From Trachythela sp. YZ-2020 (taxonomy: Eukaryota; Cnidaria; Anthozoa; Malacalcyonacea; Clavulariidae), in NCBI GenBank assembly GCA_016169945.1, contig JADLSH010000035.1, forward strand, positions 124,001 to 188,000: a DNA stretch of 64,000 bases, given 5' to 3'. The position numbers were made by a program, and so were the translations under genes. The notes below the pieces were generated by a model. That model saw nothing but the letters and a program-made list of their open reading frames with translations. It made no database searches and was not told where the DNA came from. This document shows, one piece after another, positions 45,611 through 55,269 of the stretch (within the stretch, counting starts at the first letter, position 1; each line of letters begins with the position of its first letter).

Positions 45611-46016
45611 TATGGTGGCCGATCGCTATCATTCAATTTTTTGGTTAATATTTAAAATTAAATAAAATATAAATGTATTTAAAATGTAATCTTATTTCAA
45701 AACACAATTAAATTAAAAAACGATTCAAAAATAAAATTCAAATCAAAACGAAAATAAAAATGAAAATAAAATACTTTTCAAATCGAAATGAAAATAAAAT
45801 CCTTTATAAATCAAATATAAAATTCAAAATGAATTGAAATTTTATCGGCCTAGCGCTATCAAAATTCATTTGAAATGTAATATGATTTTAAAAAACAATT
45901 CAAAATAGAATGCAAAAAAAAGTATTTTCAAAATAAAATGCTTTCTATTTTGAAAATAAATTTAAAACGAAATTTTATCGGCCTATTGCTATCACAGTAT
46001 ACCACAAGGCATTGCG
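45611..46016 (+). repeat. Left TIR, 406 bp
   Basis: It mirrors 50966-51372 almost base for base. It is extremely AT-rich with AAAATAAAAT-type runs. A motif near GAAATTTTATCGGCCTAGCG, then CTATCA, occurs twice inside (about 45838 and 45972). It ends at CCACAAGGCATTGCG, 50 bp before the transposase ATG, so it should hold that promoter. Confidence 0.92.
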
Positions 46017-46065
46017 ATCAGCGCTTTTGCGCCCGTTTGCTGCTGACCACTTTCCACTCGACAAC

Positions 46066-48961
46066 ATGGCAACCGGTTCATATTTTAGAAATGATTCTTG
46101 GCAAAACGATACGAAACTAGAAGAAGAAATGAAAAACTTTGTAAGGCAAGGTATTCAGCGCAAGGAGATGTTAGATTTTTTAAGACGTGATTTCCCTCAA
46201 TATGCATGGAGTATACCAACCCTTGATAGACGCCTTCGACATTTCAATATCAACTACATTGACACGAGTGTATCTGTTGATCAGTGGCGCCGGCAAGGGG
46301 GGCCGAGGGGGGGCGGCCGCCCCCCCAATATTTTACAGAATGGGTTTCTAGATTCGTCCAAATCTGGTGACAAAGGGGGGGGGTGACGGGGTGTATAGAG
46401 AATGAACTGTGCTGCGTAAGGATGTCCAAGTGCCTCCAAAACGCAGGAAATGCCATTTTAGACACCCAAAATTCAAAATTTTCCCGGGGGAGGGAAGCCC
46501 CGGACCCCCCTAGAATATTTTGCACCCCCAAAAATAAATCCTGGCGGCGCCACTGCTGTTGATGATGTGCACGATGCTGTGTCGAAAGAACTCCGTGGTT
46601 CCGGTAAACTCCTTGGCTATCGAGCGATGCACAAAAAGATTAGGCAGGAGCATGGACTGAATGTGCCAAGAGATCTCGTGCATGCCGTGATGTACGACCT
46701 CGACCCTGATGGTCTTGAAGCGCGTGCTGTTGGACCCAAGGGAAAGAAACCCAAAGGATGTTTCACAAGCAAAGGACCAAACTGGGTTCATTCCTTAGAC
46801 GGACACGATAAACTGATGGGATACCAAAACAGTACTTTTCCCTTGGCTATTTATGGATGCATGGACACTTGCAGCAGAAAATTACTTTGGCTTCGTATTT
46901 GGACGAGCAACTCCGATCCTAAACTGATTGGACGCTGGTATCTGGAGTACCTTTACGAAACCAGAGTCATGGCTTCCTACCTAAGGATGGATAAAGGCAC
47001 AGAGACTGGTGTCATGGCCACAATGCATGCTTTTTTGAGGCGCAACCATGAAGATGCTACCAATGCATGCGACACTGTTCTTTATGGGCCATCCACATCC
47101 AATCAGGTCAGTGAGTATAGATTAATACTGTATGAGTTCAATGTAGATTGAGTTAATTTGTTTGTGTTTTAAACACTGACAGAAAAACTGAATATTTAGA
47201 AGGTCTTACATGCATTTGTTATGAATGCAAATACTGACCAATTTCATTAGCTGCCAAATTGTCCGGTACAATTACAGAATACCAGACCAATGCAAAGCTC
47301 TATATATTGTGGCTATGTGGCTACAGTGGTTAAGTTTCTGGCCAGGCTGCATTTTGTGTATTTGAGGCTGAAGATCTTCAGCGTGGACTTCCAAAAATCA
47401 CTATATATTTATAGTAAAAATCTGTTTAGAACTGCCGATCTTTGCTGTGCACTTTACAGGAAATGCACCCTAGGTTCTAGGATTAGGGTCAGGGTTATAG
47501 ATTTATAATACAGCACTTTATGTATTTCACAAAGGTCAAAAAATTTCGAAAATTACAATTTTTTGTGGCTGGTCAGGCATTCTGTAATTGTTCTAATTGT
47601 TCTTTATGTTCAGATTGAAAGGTGGTGGAAGGAAGTACATGAGAGGCTTGAAAAATACTTAAAAGCACAACTCTCTGAACTGAAGGGTGAAAATCTTTAT
47701 GACCCACATGATGAAAAAGACAGGTGAGTTTCTATAGTATATCGGCAAAACTTTTTTGTCATGTCAGCTTCCTGCATGCATGAATGCCCTTCATTGGCCT
47801 TAATTTCTATCAATGCTTATTTTCATATTTTAAGGATGATACTAGCATTTATTCTTATTCCATTGCTTCAAAAAGAGCTGAATACTTTCAAGAACAGTAT
47901 CTGGAACTCACACAGAATTCGCCAACAGAAAGATACCGAGCTACCAAGTGGTGTCCCCAATCACATCTACTCATTTCCGGAGGAATATGGTTTAGAGGAG
48001 TGTGGTATGTAAAAGTGAGAAATTTCAGTAAATACGTTGGTGCCATGGTCCTAATTTTTTACTCTGTCTAAGCGAGTGTTTATATGGAGGTGAGCCAGAT
48101 CCAGGATTTGTTATTATTTTCTATTAATTTTCACCTCACGTTTATATTCGAACCAGGCTAGCCGAGATCTTGCTTTGCCTTGCTTGTGATCTCTGGTAAC
48201 CGGGCTGGGTATGTTCCATATAAATTCAATTACTCGGCCTCGCTAACTAACCAGGTTGAGTGTTAAAGCTCTGTTTACGCAAATACTATGTTGTGAGTTA
48301 TGAAATGTAAAACTAGGCTTTTGAAAGAAAGTGTGATTATATGCTCGGAACTTGCTTGCAAACGTCTGATTTCAGGCTCGAGTACCCAGCCTGGCTTGGC
48401 TGCAAGTAAATACCCCCTAACGCCAGATGATTTTTCTCATTAAGAATAAACCCTTGCTCATTAACCCATTAAGGCGAATGTGCCCTAGTGTACCCTATTT
48501 TACTCTGCCTAACGCCAGATGATTTTACTCCTCAAGGGGAGACTCTTGCGCCTTAATGGGTTAACAAAACTATCTGCAAATGTCTCTTGTTAATGCATTA
48601 AGACGCAATGCGCTCTACGTTGTTATTTTACTCTGCCGGTCTAACGCCAGACAATCAATCTTACTTGTCAAGGAGAGACTCTTGCACCTTAATGGGTTAA
48701 CCAGACTATCTAATATAATTGTTTGTGATGAAGTAAGTGGTACTAACATGATTTTTTTATGAATAATGTCTAGGTTGGCCTGTTTCTGAAGACAACCTGG
48801 AAAAAGTGGCAAACTATTCTGGTGTCTTGGAGTATGGTGCAGACTTCCTCGAGAGACCAATCAGGGAAGAGTGTGAACGTTTGGTCCCTAATGTTGATGA
48901 TGTTAATCCAGATGATTGGACGGATGCTTATTTATATGTTCGAGAACATTTTTCCCTTTGA
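46066..48961 (+). CDS. IS3EU-type integrase transposase, four exons
   Basis: Exons 46066-47106 (containing a MITE at 46282-46555), 47614-47723, 47835-48004 and 48774-48961. With the MITE and one TSD copy removed they total 1227 nt (408 residues plus stop), and all phases agree. The N-terminal helix-turn-helix is at residues ~17-60. An IS3-style HTH_21 segment lies at ~83-125 (KLLGYRAMHKKIRQEHGL). The integrase core has D151 (HSLDGHDKLMGY), D215 (LRMDKGTETGV) and E255 (IERWWKEVHERLE), with 39 residues between the last two. A conserved tail holds SIWNSHRIRQQKDTELPSGV and PEEYGLEECG. Introns have GTCAGT, GTGAGT and GTATGT donors and CAG, AAG and TAG acceptors. The protein would cut and join the element's ends. 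As it stands, the MITE adds stops to exon 1. Confidence 0.85.
46282..46555. mobile_element. hAT-type MITE in transposase exon 1
   Basis: Ends CAGTGGCGCCGG and GGCGGCGCCACTG, flanked by a perfect 8-bp duplication CTGTTGAT (46274-46281 and 46556-46563). It is GC-rich with long G and C runs, unlike its host element. Precise removal restores the reading frame across the site (SVSVD followed by DVHDAVSK). Confidence 0.93.
48070..48240. mobile_element. MITE fragment with GTGTTTATATG end, in intron 3
   Basis: GCGAGTGTTTATATGGAGG near 48072 and TTCCATATAAATTC near 48214 are inverted ends like those of the MITE at 26920-27215. The interior has CCAGGCTAGCCGAGATC phrases. Confidence 0.5.
48425..48715. 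repeat. TTAACCCATTAA repeats in intron 3
   Basis: Two tandem units each have TAACGCCAGATGATTTTACT, CAAGG-GGAGACTCTTGC and CCTTAATGGGTTAA. The first also starts with TTAACCCATTAAGGCG, giving inverted ends. An inverted relative lies at 49285-49397. Confidence 0.65.
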
Positions 48962-49633
48962 TCATAACAATATTAAATGTTTTATTCTCTTAAATTTCTC
49001 TGACTAGTAATGTTTTTATATTTTAACTAAAATAACCCATGTTGAGTTTTGTCAGTACTAAATGTACTGCAAATCATTTTGCAGTTTTGTAAGTCATTAT
49101 TCCTAATATTTGATAAAAATTGTTGTACTTTAAGTCAATGAAAAGGGGTACAGGTTGAGCGCTGAAGAGGAATTAGGCGCAATAAACTCCCATGGGGGGT
49201 CTAGGGCATGCTCCCCTGGAAAATTTTGAGATCTGAAATGCCGTTTTATAGGGCTGTATGCTTATGCATGTAACTGGCAGACAGTCTGGTTAAACAACCC
49301 ATTAATGTGCAAGGCTCTCCTTTCGACGAGTAAAATCGTCTGGCATTAGACAGAGTAAAAAATAAAATATGGCACATTGTGGCGTAATGGGTTAAATATT
49401 TTTCTATTTTTTGATCTGTGATGTCACTAAATATTTGCGTGTATTTCCATAAAATTGGCAGACAACAAACCACAGCAGATATTTATAACATGTTTCAATT
49501 CTCTAAATATACAATAGGTAGTGCATGGTGCTATAGTAATTACCCAACAGAACTAATAGATCTTAAAATATGTCAATGATAGTAAAAGTTTCCAAGCAAA
49601 GAAGTAGTCAAATGTGTAGTACATATTAAATAT
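48962..49633. other. Convergent intergenic region of the IS3EU element
   Basis: The 670 bp between the stop codons of the transposase and the kinase. It contains an inverted TTAACCCATTA-type repeat (49285-49397: AACCCATTAATGTGC, CGTCTGGCATTAGACAGAG, GTAATGGGTTAAAT). No further gene. Confidence 0.5.
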
Positions 49634-50866
49634 TCAAAATGATTCTTTCAGCTTTGCTAAGCCCAATAGTTCGCAGAACTGGTTGCACAAATGAGAATTC
49701 GCAAAAGTCTCAATTGCTCTGCTGGATAAATTTCCAGTGCAAAATAAATGTTCGCCGTCCGAACTAGACTCTTTGCTTGCCACTTCAGGGTCGCAGAGTG
49801 TGTGATCACAACCTTGAATGTCCAACACCATCAGTTGCTTGTCTGACCTTTCAAAAGTATAATGCGCAAGGCATTCCGCTTTCTGACAGAGATCGGTTTC
49901 TGCATCACCGCAAATACCACCAGTGTTGTTGATATGTTTATCAAATGTCCCAGGGATGAACTCTTCAACCGTTACGCATTCATCCCCACATTTCCCAAAG
50001 AAAACTTTGTTGTAATGCAACACTTGACCAAATTTGTCAGCATTACCTGCCTTAACGACTTCCTGCTTCAATCTCGCTGTGAAATTCCTGGCGAGGTTGT
50101 GCATTTGAACTGCTTTTTTTGTGTGTTGCTCGACCGTTAGTTGTAAAAACTCTATGTCTTCGACCGTTTTCGCGAGATTTTTCTTCACGACCCATGTCGT
50201 TTTGTCGAAGCCCTTCGTTTGGCTTGTCGCTTTAAAGGCTTGCCGAAATCCTCCGGTGCCAATTGGGTCTTTGCCAATGACAAAGTCAACTTTGATAGGT
50301 GTCGCAGGCCAGGTCATCTTGCCAAGGTCGAATTTGTAAATCTGTATCTCGGTTGTTGGAGTCGACTTAATTTCTTTGCCGAGCCTCAACATTTCGACTG
50401 CGGACATGCTTCGCGGTATAAACCTGCTTTTGATGGCCGTAGGCGTAGCAGCGGATGGATTTGATGAAACCAACCTGACTGATTCGACTGTAGTCTTTCG
50501 TTTCTTCCTTGGGACCGGGTTTCCTTCGGCCGGCTTATTTATTACTTCTTCGCCGTCAATAAAGCGCACATGGATGACGGTCAAATTAGGTACTTGTTTA
50601 ACAGACGAACAGGATGGGCCCTGCTCGCCTGCTAAAACATCACAAACGGCGCTTTCGCCAACGTCAAAATGGCTCAAGCACGCCCGTTTGATATTCTCTA
50701 CCGTCACTTCCTCGTACTCAAACGGAACGAAATCCCTTGCGCCAACTCTCGCGTATTTCTGCGTCTTACCAGACACATCCGCACTCAATCGCTGGACCGT
50801 CATCGACTCTTCTTCTAAAATTTTGACACCGGACGCATTCTTTTTATTCCCTCGCTTCGCTGTCAT
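49634..50866 (-). CDS. Alpha-kinase carried by the IS3EU element
   Basis: A single 410-residue frame. Residues 1-170 are a basic, lysine-rich start followed by a small unrecognised domain (ENIKRACLSHFDVGESAVCD). Residues ~185-405 form an alpha-kinase (MHCK/EF2K type). The glycine loop is 202-207 (IGTGGF), the lysine K228 or K229 (TWVVKKN), the acidic pair E301-E302 (CVTVEEFIPG) and the catalytic Asp D349 (LMVLDIQG). H336 and H392, C394, C398 have the H-x-C-x3-C spacing that binds structural zinc in this family (HLCNQFC). All key residues are present, so the enzyme is probably active on Ser/Thr. Its ATG is 100 bp inside the right TIR, convergent with the transposase. A role in controlling the transposase or host cell is inference. 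Confidence 0.88.
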   Translation of the reverse strand: MTAKRGNKKNASGVKILEEESMTVQRLSADVSGKTQKYARVGARDFVPFEYEEVTVENIKRACLSHFDVGESAVCDVLAGEQGPSCSSVKQVPNLTVIHVRFIDGEEVINKPAEGNPVPRKKRKTTVESVRLVSSNPSAATPTAIKSRFIPRSMSAVEMLRLGKEIKSTPTTEIQIYKFDLGKMTWPATPIKVDFVIGKDPIGTGGFRQAFKATSQTKGFDKTTWVVKKNLAKTVEDIEFLQLTVEQHTKKAVQMHNLARNFTARLKQEVVKAGNADKFGQVLHYNKVFFGKCGDECVTVEEFIPGTFDKHINNTGGICGDAETDLCQKAECLAHYTFERSDKQLMVLDIQGCDHTLCDPEVASKESSSDGEHLFCTGNLSSRAIETFANSHLCNQFCELLGLAKLKESF

Positions 50867-50965
50867 TTGCTTTTTAAAATTCTTCCAAGCTGCTCTTCCA
50901 TTCTAATATGTAGCACATGTAAATTTTGGCCACATGCGCGCGCACATGCATTGATTGAACAGGTG

Positions 50966-51372
50966 CGCAATGCCTTGTGGTATACTGTGATAGCGCTAGG
51001 CCGATAAAATTTCGTTTTAAATTTATTTTCAAAATAGAAAGCATTTTATTTTGAAAATCCTTTTTTTTTGCATTCTATTTTGAATTGTTTTTTAAAATCA
51101 TATTACATTTCAAATGAATTTTGATAGCGCTAGGCCGATAAAATTTCAATTCATTTTGAATTTTGTATTTGATTTATAAAGGATTTTATTTTCATTTCGA
51201 TTTGAAAAGTATTTTATTTTCATTTTTATTTTCGTTTTGATTTGAATTGTATTTTTGAATCGTTTTTTAATTTAATTGTGTTTTGAAATAAGATTACATT
51301 TTAAATACATTTATATTTTATTTTATTTTAAATATTACCCAAAAAATTGAATGATAGCGATCGGCCACCATA
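50966..51372 (-). repeat. Right TIR, 407 bp
   Basis: The reverse complement of 45611-46016, with GTGATAGCGCTAGGCCGATA and a second copy of that phrase near 51122. It ends CGGCCACCATA before the CTCGTG duplication. It should contain the kinase promoter. Confidence 0.92.
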
Positions 51373-51378
51373 CTCGTG

Positions 51379-51950
51379 CGCTCGAGCGTGCGCTGGCGTA
51401 TGTTCACGTGAACATCTATTAGTTGTCCAGTATTATTGCCATCTTGCAGTTAAGATAAAGTATAATTTGGGTTAACAGGACGGTATGTCCAATTTGAGCA
51501 GTATATGTTGCACTGGCATTGTCTCATTGTCAATATATCTAGTACCTGGTAGGAACCACTTGTACTGACAGCAAGGTGGAGTGCAAAAGGGTGACCCCTC
51601 CCCAATAATTCCTCAAAGTCTTTGAATTATAGCTGATTAACTGTATGTAAGAAAGTTATATCAATGATTTTCAACCAGAAAAGCCTTGATAGGCTATAAT
51701 TTCATGTAATTTAGGCCAAAAGGTTTAAGAACTCAGATTTGCAGCAGCAATAGGGTGGTTGTATGTTGGCAACCTAAGTCAGTACCCCATATAATTCACC
51801 AAATGTCCACCACTGTATATTAACCTACTTGATTCTATTGGTATATGCAGTTAAGTCTAAGGCTAAGCTTGATGTCAAAGTTAGTAAAAGATATCATGGA
51901 AATAATTTGGCAATTCATTATATTTTATTTTTAGATTGCAATTTCTTTAT
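51379..51950. other. Non-coding spacer
   Basis: No gene or repeat structure recognised. Confidence 0.4.
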
Positions 51951-51951
51951 A

Positions 51952-52957
51952 TACAGCTAATTGCATTAAGGTTGTCCTCCGACAAAGGTAAAAGGTAAAA
52001 GCCAAGCGCGAAAAGAACGATGGGAGCGACTAGTTTGAATTAATTAACTGCGTGTGACTAAATACCTATTTTCCCGTTTAAACCAGATAATATAAATAAA
52101 TACCTATTTCCCGGAAAAACGTTAGTTGTTGTTTTTCGAAAAGCAGTTCATGGAGTTTGCCAGTGATTGCATTTGAAGTATTCTAAGTAATACCTCCAAG
52201 AACATCAGGCAGTTTTTGTTTACAAATAACTTGCAGATAGTTGTGAAATAGAACGCAGGCAAAAAGCAACGAATTTTCTCCCCGGGGACCTCAAATATGC
52301 TGGAGCCCGCCAGTTGTTGAAATGTCGAATAATTAAGTAATCTCTGCGTAGCTGTGCTATCACGATAGTGTTAAACTCTAAAGCAGTGTTTTGTACAAAA
52401 ATGGATGAGGAGGATACTGTAAATATTATGTTTAAAGTTGTTCGCCAAGGCAATAAGAATCAAAACGATGCTTATACTAAGCAAGATGTCCCGTACCGTA
52501 TAATGTTGCTCTCGTATAATATATGCTTGCTCCCGTATAGATCTCCTCAATATCGACTCCCACTATTTCAATTAGGGAAATAGCTCTCCATCGCAAATCG
52601 TGACTGTACGCACGAGGCATTTTTAACACAAAACGTAACAGTCTGCAATTCGTAAGAGGTATTTTACTTGCTTTCAAGGGACAATTATGCTATAGTGGCC
52701 ACGCTGGGACGAAACTTTAAATCATAGTCTTGTTCTGCCGTTTGGCATGCAGATTGAATAATTATGAGGGAATTTTCATAATAACAATATATTCATTAGC
52801 GTTCTCAAGGGACTCAAACTTGGCTTGCTGCAGGTCAAGCTTTTTTCCGTATGAATATGCGAGATGAACATTTAATACATAAATCCCATCGAACTTTTCG
52901 CGCTTGCCTTTTACCTTTTAGCTTTGTCGGAGGACAACCTTAATGCAATTAGCTGTA
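51952..52957. mobile_element. Deleted mariner-like transposon, 1 kb, TA-flanked
   Basis: Inverted ends of about 80 bp start TACAGCTAATTGCATTAAGG, with TTGTCCTCCGACAAAGG following. TA flanks each side, the target duplication of Tc1/mariner elements. Only a scrap of transposase remains (minus strand near 52540-52620). It is a non-autonomous derivative of the family represented at 36350-38040. Confidence 0.85.
52540..52620 (-). pseudogene. Transposase N-terminal scrap
   Basis: Reads MPRAYSHDLRWRAISLIEIV then GVDIEEI before losing similarity. This is the start of the helix-turn-helix found in the copy at 37905 (ARPYSEDLRWRSIWL). The rest of the gene is deleted. Confidence 0.7.
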
Positions 52958-52959
52958 TA

Positions 52960-54548
52960 CTACAAAGCACTACCAACATTGTAGACTATATTCTGATAAT
53001 ATTTCAAAATAGTTGAGTTCAAATCTCAACATGCATGTGACTGCTTTCACTGTGGTGTTCAAGCTTGAGTCGATATACTACATACACCACTGTTATCATA
53101 TTTATTTAAGGAAATACAATTGATGCCAATTTAATGTTAACATTTAGAAAACAAGTGTCTGATAATCGGGGATCAATTGAAACATATATGTGATACACAA
53201 ATATGTTTGTTTGTTAATTTATGTAATTCAGTCACATTCTCTGTATACTGAACCTGTTGCTGTTCAAATGGAGAGACCTTTTATCGTATAGCTCCGAGTT
53301 CCATATACCAGACTGTTATGTTAGATGAATTGAAAAAATATATAATAAAAATAAATTAGAAATACATGCATGCAGTAACCCCTCGCCTAGGCACCATTGC
53401 AACATTCTATTAAGAAATCTATTTTTCTTAAATGTTTAAATAAATCTGTGACACATGCATGGTATTATAATTTGTACAATAATTCCTGGGTTTATATTCG
53501 TTCGTAAGCATTATACACGGGGGAGCTTATATTCGGGGGTGGGGGGCTAATACATGGACTACATTTGTGTTAGTAATATTTATTGTGAAAAGCTCCGAAG
53601 CTGTTACACAGAAGATTCGGAGGTCCTTATATTTGGAATGGTTTGAGCGTTGAGTGAATATAATGGGCTTATACAGTACACCGAGGTGCTTATATTCGGG
53701 TGGGCTTATAGTCGGAAGTTTACGTTATATCAGTAAACAATTAATCCAATTATTAAAATTTATAGATTTATTTAATTAGGCAAATAAATAATTCAATAAT
53801 AAAATAACATTAACAAAAATTAATTAGGAAAACTGTTCAACTGTGAAAACCATTGTACCATTTGGGAATATATTTTATGCACTCAAATTCCCTAATGTGC
53901 AGTTATTTAAGTTTAATGTGGGGACGTGGTTTAAGTCTTTGGGAGCACTTGATGCTGGTGTGTTCCCGTTCACTACACAACCAGCATACCACTCCTATAT
54001 AAAGAATATATATATGCTATTGCCTGTTAATTTAGTTTTGTATAATATTAATATATTACACAACGAGGATATTGTATATATGCCGGTATGAATTTTTGCT
54101 CTTTCAATTCAAACACTCATTTGATGTAGTTTTACACGAGCAAGGCAAGGGACGTTAATTCAGAATTTCACTAAAGTCTATAAATATACAACAAATGCAA
54201 CTTATAAAGTTATTTTTAAAAATATTGATTAGTTTAGTAATGTACTTACTTGCTTTGCACGTGTTTGCATACTAAGGTCACATTTATAGCACCGTCCTAA
54301 ATTCAAATAAGGTTCAAATCAGTCCTGTGTGAATGAAACTATACAGCATTTATATAAAGAAGTTTCATTCTGAGTGTAGGGTGTAGATATAATAAAGTTT
54401 TCTATAGGGAAATTTCCATAACTTGTATATTAAGTGATAATGAGAAGCAGTACCTGTATTTTACTCTTTGATCTGCGTTGTTTCCTGAAATAGGAAAATA
54501 TATAATTATACGAAATGTCGAAAGGCCTTTTTGCAAGGGAAAGTTGAA
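52960..54548. other. Non-coding, with a GGGCTTATATTCGG repeat region
   Basis: 53490-53720 contains several diverged copies of GAGCTTATATTCGGGGG and GGTGCTTATATTCGGG, an imperfect repeat with GC-rich spots. The remainder shows nothing. Confidence 0.4.
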
Positions 54549-54571
54549 CTAAAAAGTTAGTACAACTTCAA

Positions 54572-54720
54572 CAGTGCACTTCAACAGTGCCAACCACTCC
54601 TTTTCTGATATGAAAATATGCGCATTCATCCCATTATTGGTGGTAATGATACCCGTCGGAAGCAAGAAAAGCGTCTCATTTTTAAACTTGGCACCATTCA
54701 GCCTGATGGTATCAATGAGC
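54572..54720 (+). pseudogene. C-terminus of Penelope GIY-YIG endonuclease, frameshifted
   Basis: The first frame gives HFNSANHSFSDMKICAF. After a frameshift near 54645 the next gives NDTRRKQEKRLIFKLGTIQP, then DGINERLSF and a stop. HFN-x2-HS-x2-DM followed by E-x3-I-x-KL-x-T-x2-P-x-G-x-N is the typical end of the Penelope GIY-YIG domain. Confidence 0.75.
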
Positions 54721-54837
54721 GCCTCTCCTTCATCTAGCTCATTCTTTTCTCTTAAATACTTCTTATATACTTTCCTCTATATCCCCTCTTCCCTTCCCTT
54801 GTACGACATTTATAGCGCTTTGATAAGTGTAACGCCT

Positions 54838-54882
54838 GTGCGCAGGCCTTCGACTCTATAATCGGGCCGAAGCCTGCACGCA
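54838..54882. repeat. Palindrome in the Penelope 3' region
   Basis: TGCGCAGGCCTTCG and CGAAGCCTGCACGCA pair around an 18-nt loop. Confidence 0.7.
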
Positions 54883-55019
54883 GTCTATATCTTTACATAT
54901 TAATTCTATTTTGTTATGATTGTTATGACTACTTTATTTTCATTGGTTAATATTTTGTTCACGTGACAGCTTTTATAGCGTTGCTATAAAAGCTGATGTA
55001 ATGTGTTTATCTGTCTACT

Positions 55020-55062
55020 AATTTCTCCTGACGAAGGGCTTTAGCTCGAAACGTCGAGATTT
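55020..55062 (+). ncRNA. Hammerhead-ribozyme-like core
   Basis: CTGACGA (55028-55034), a short stem-loop GGGC-TTTA-GCTC, and then GAAAC reproduce the conserved core of hammerhead ribozymes (CUGANGA, stem II, GAAA). Penelope-like elements are known to carry such motifs. Stems I and III were not fully resolved, so self-cleavage is not claimed. Confidence 0.5.
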
Positions 55063-55186
55063 TGTTTATATCTTTTAGGCACACGCGAAACAACCCTCAT
55101 TTGTTCTAAAAAGTTAGTAGATGGTGCTAGTAGATGGAATACTCGAACGGAAATATATATACATTTTTTACGGACCTATGCAGGAG

Positions 55187-55265
55187 CAGTTGCGATTCCC
55201 TGCAATTCTTGTGCGGCGCTCTAACAAACTGAGCTACAAGCAGAGTCCAGTTGCTGAGATTGACT
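55187..55265 (-). repeat. tRNA-like sequence, probably a SINE head
   Basis: Read on the minus strand: GGACTCTGC, a D-arm TAGCTCAGTTTGTTAGAGC close to box A, a T-arm-like GCAGG...CCTGC, and a closing AGGTCC that pairs with the start. The anticodon arm and box B are poor, so it is not a working tRNA but a tRNA-derived SINE or pseudogene. Confidence 0.5.
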
Positions 55266-55269
55266 TGAG

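Larger units (their letters stand above)
45611..51372. mobile_element. IS3EU-type transposon with integrase and alpha-kinase genes
   Basis: 5762 bp bounded by ~406-bp inverted repeats starting TATGGTGGCCGATCGCTATC. A perfect 6-bp target duplication, CTCGTG, flanks it (45605-45610 and 51373-51378). The cargo is an IS3-like integrase transposase (46066-48961, +) and an alpha-kinase (49634-50866, -), convergent, each starting only 50-100 bp inside a TIR. The TAT end, the 6-bp duplication and the IS3-like HTH plus DDE architecture agree with what is known of the IS3EU superfamily. A 274-bp hAT-type MITE interrupts the transposase. The kinase is a passenger I do not know to be standard for this superfamily. 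Confidence 0.85.
54563..55105 (+). mobile_element. Penelope-like element 3' fragment with 14-bp target duplication
   Basis: CTAAAAAGTTAGTA flanks the segment on both sides (54549-54562 and 55106-55119). Inside are the last residues of a GIY-YIG endonuclease, a palindrome, a second palindrome (GACAGCTTTTATAGCG and complement) and a hammerhead-like core. This is the expected order at the 3' end of a Penelope-like retroelement. The rest was lost by 5' truncation. Confidence 0.8.

Noticed and set aside
50376..50906. 176-codon frame opposite the alpha-kinase
   Set aside because: Antisense shadow of the kinase gene, which has clear catalytic motifs.
54574..54861. 95-codon frame near the Penelope fragment
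   Set aside because: Only its first ~25 residues are real (GIY-YIG end); the remainder is out of frame because of an indel.
55187..55265. Functional tRNA gene on the minus strand
   Set aside because: D-arm and acceptor pair well, but the anticodon arm and box B are degraded.
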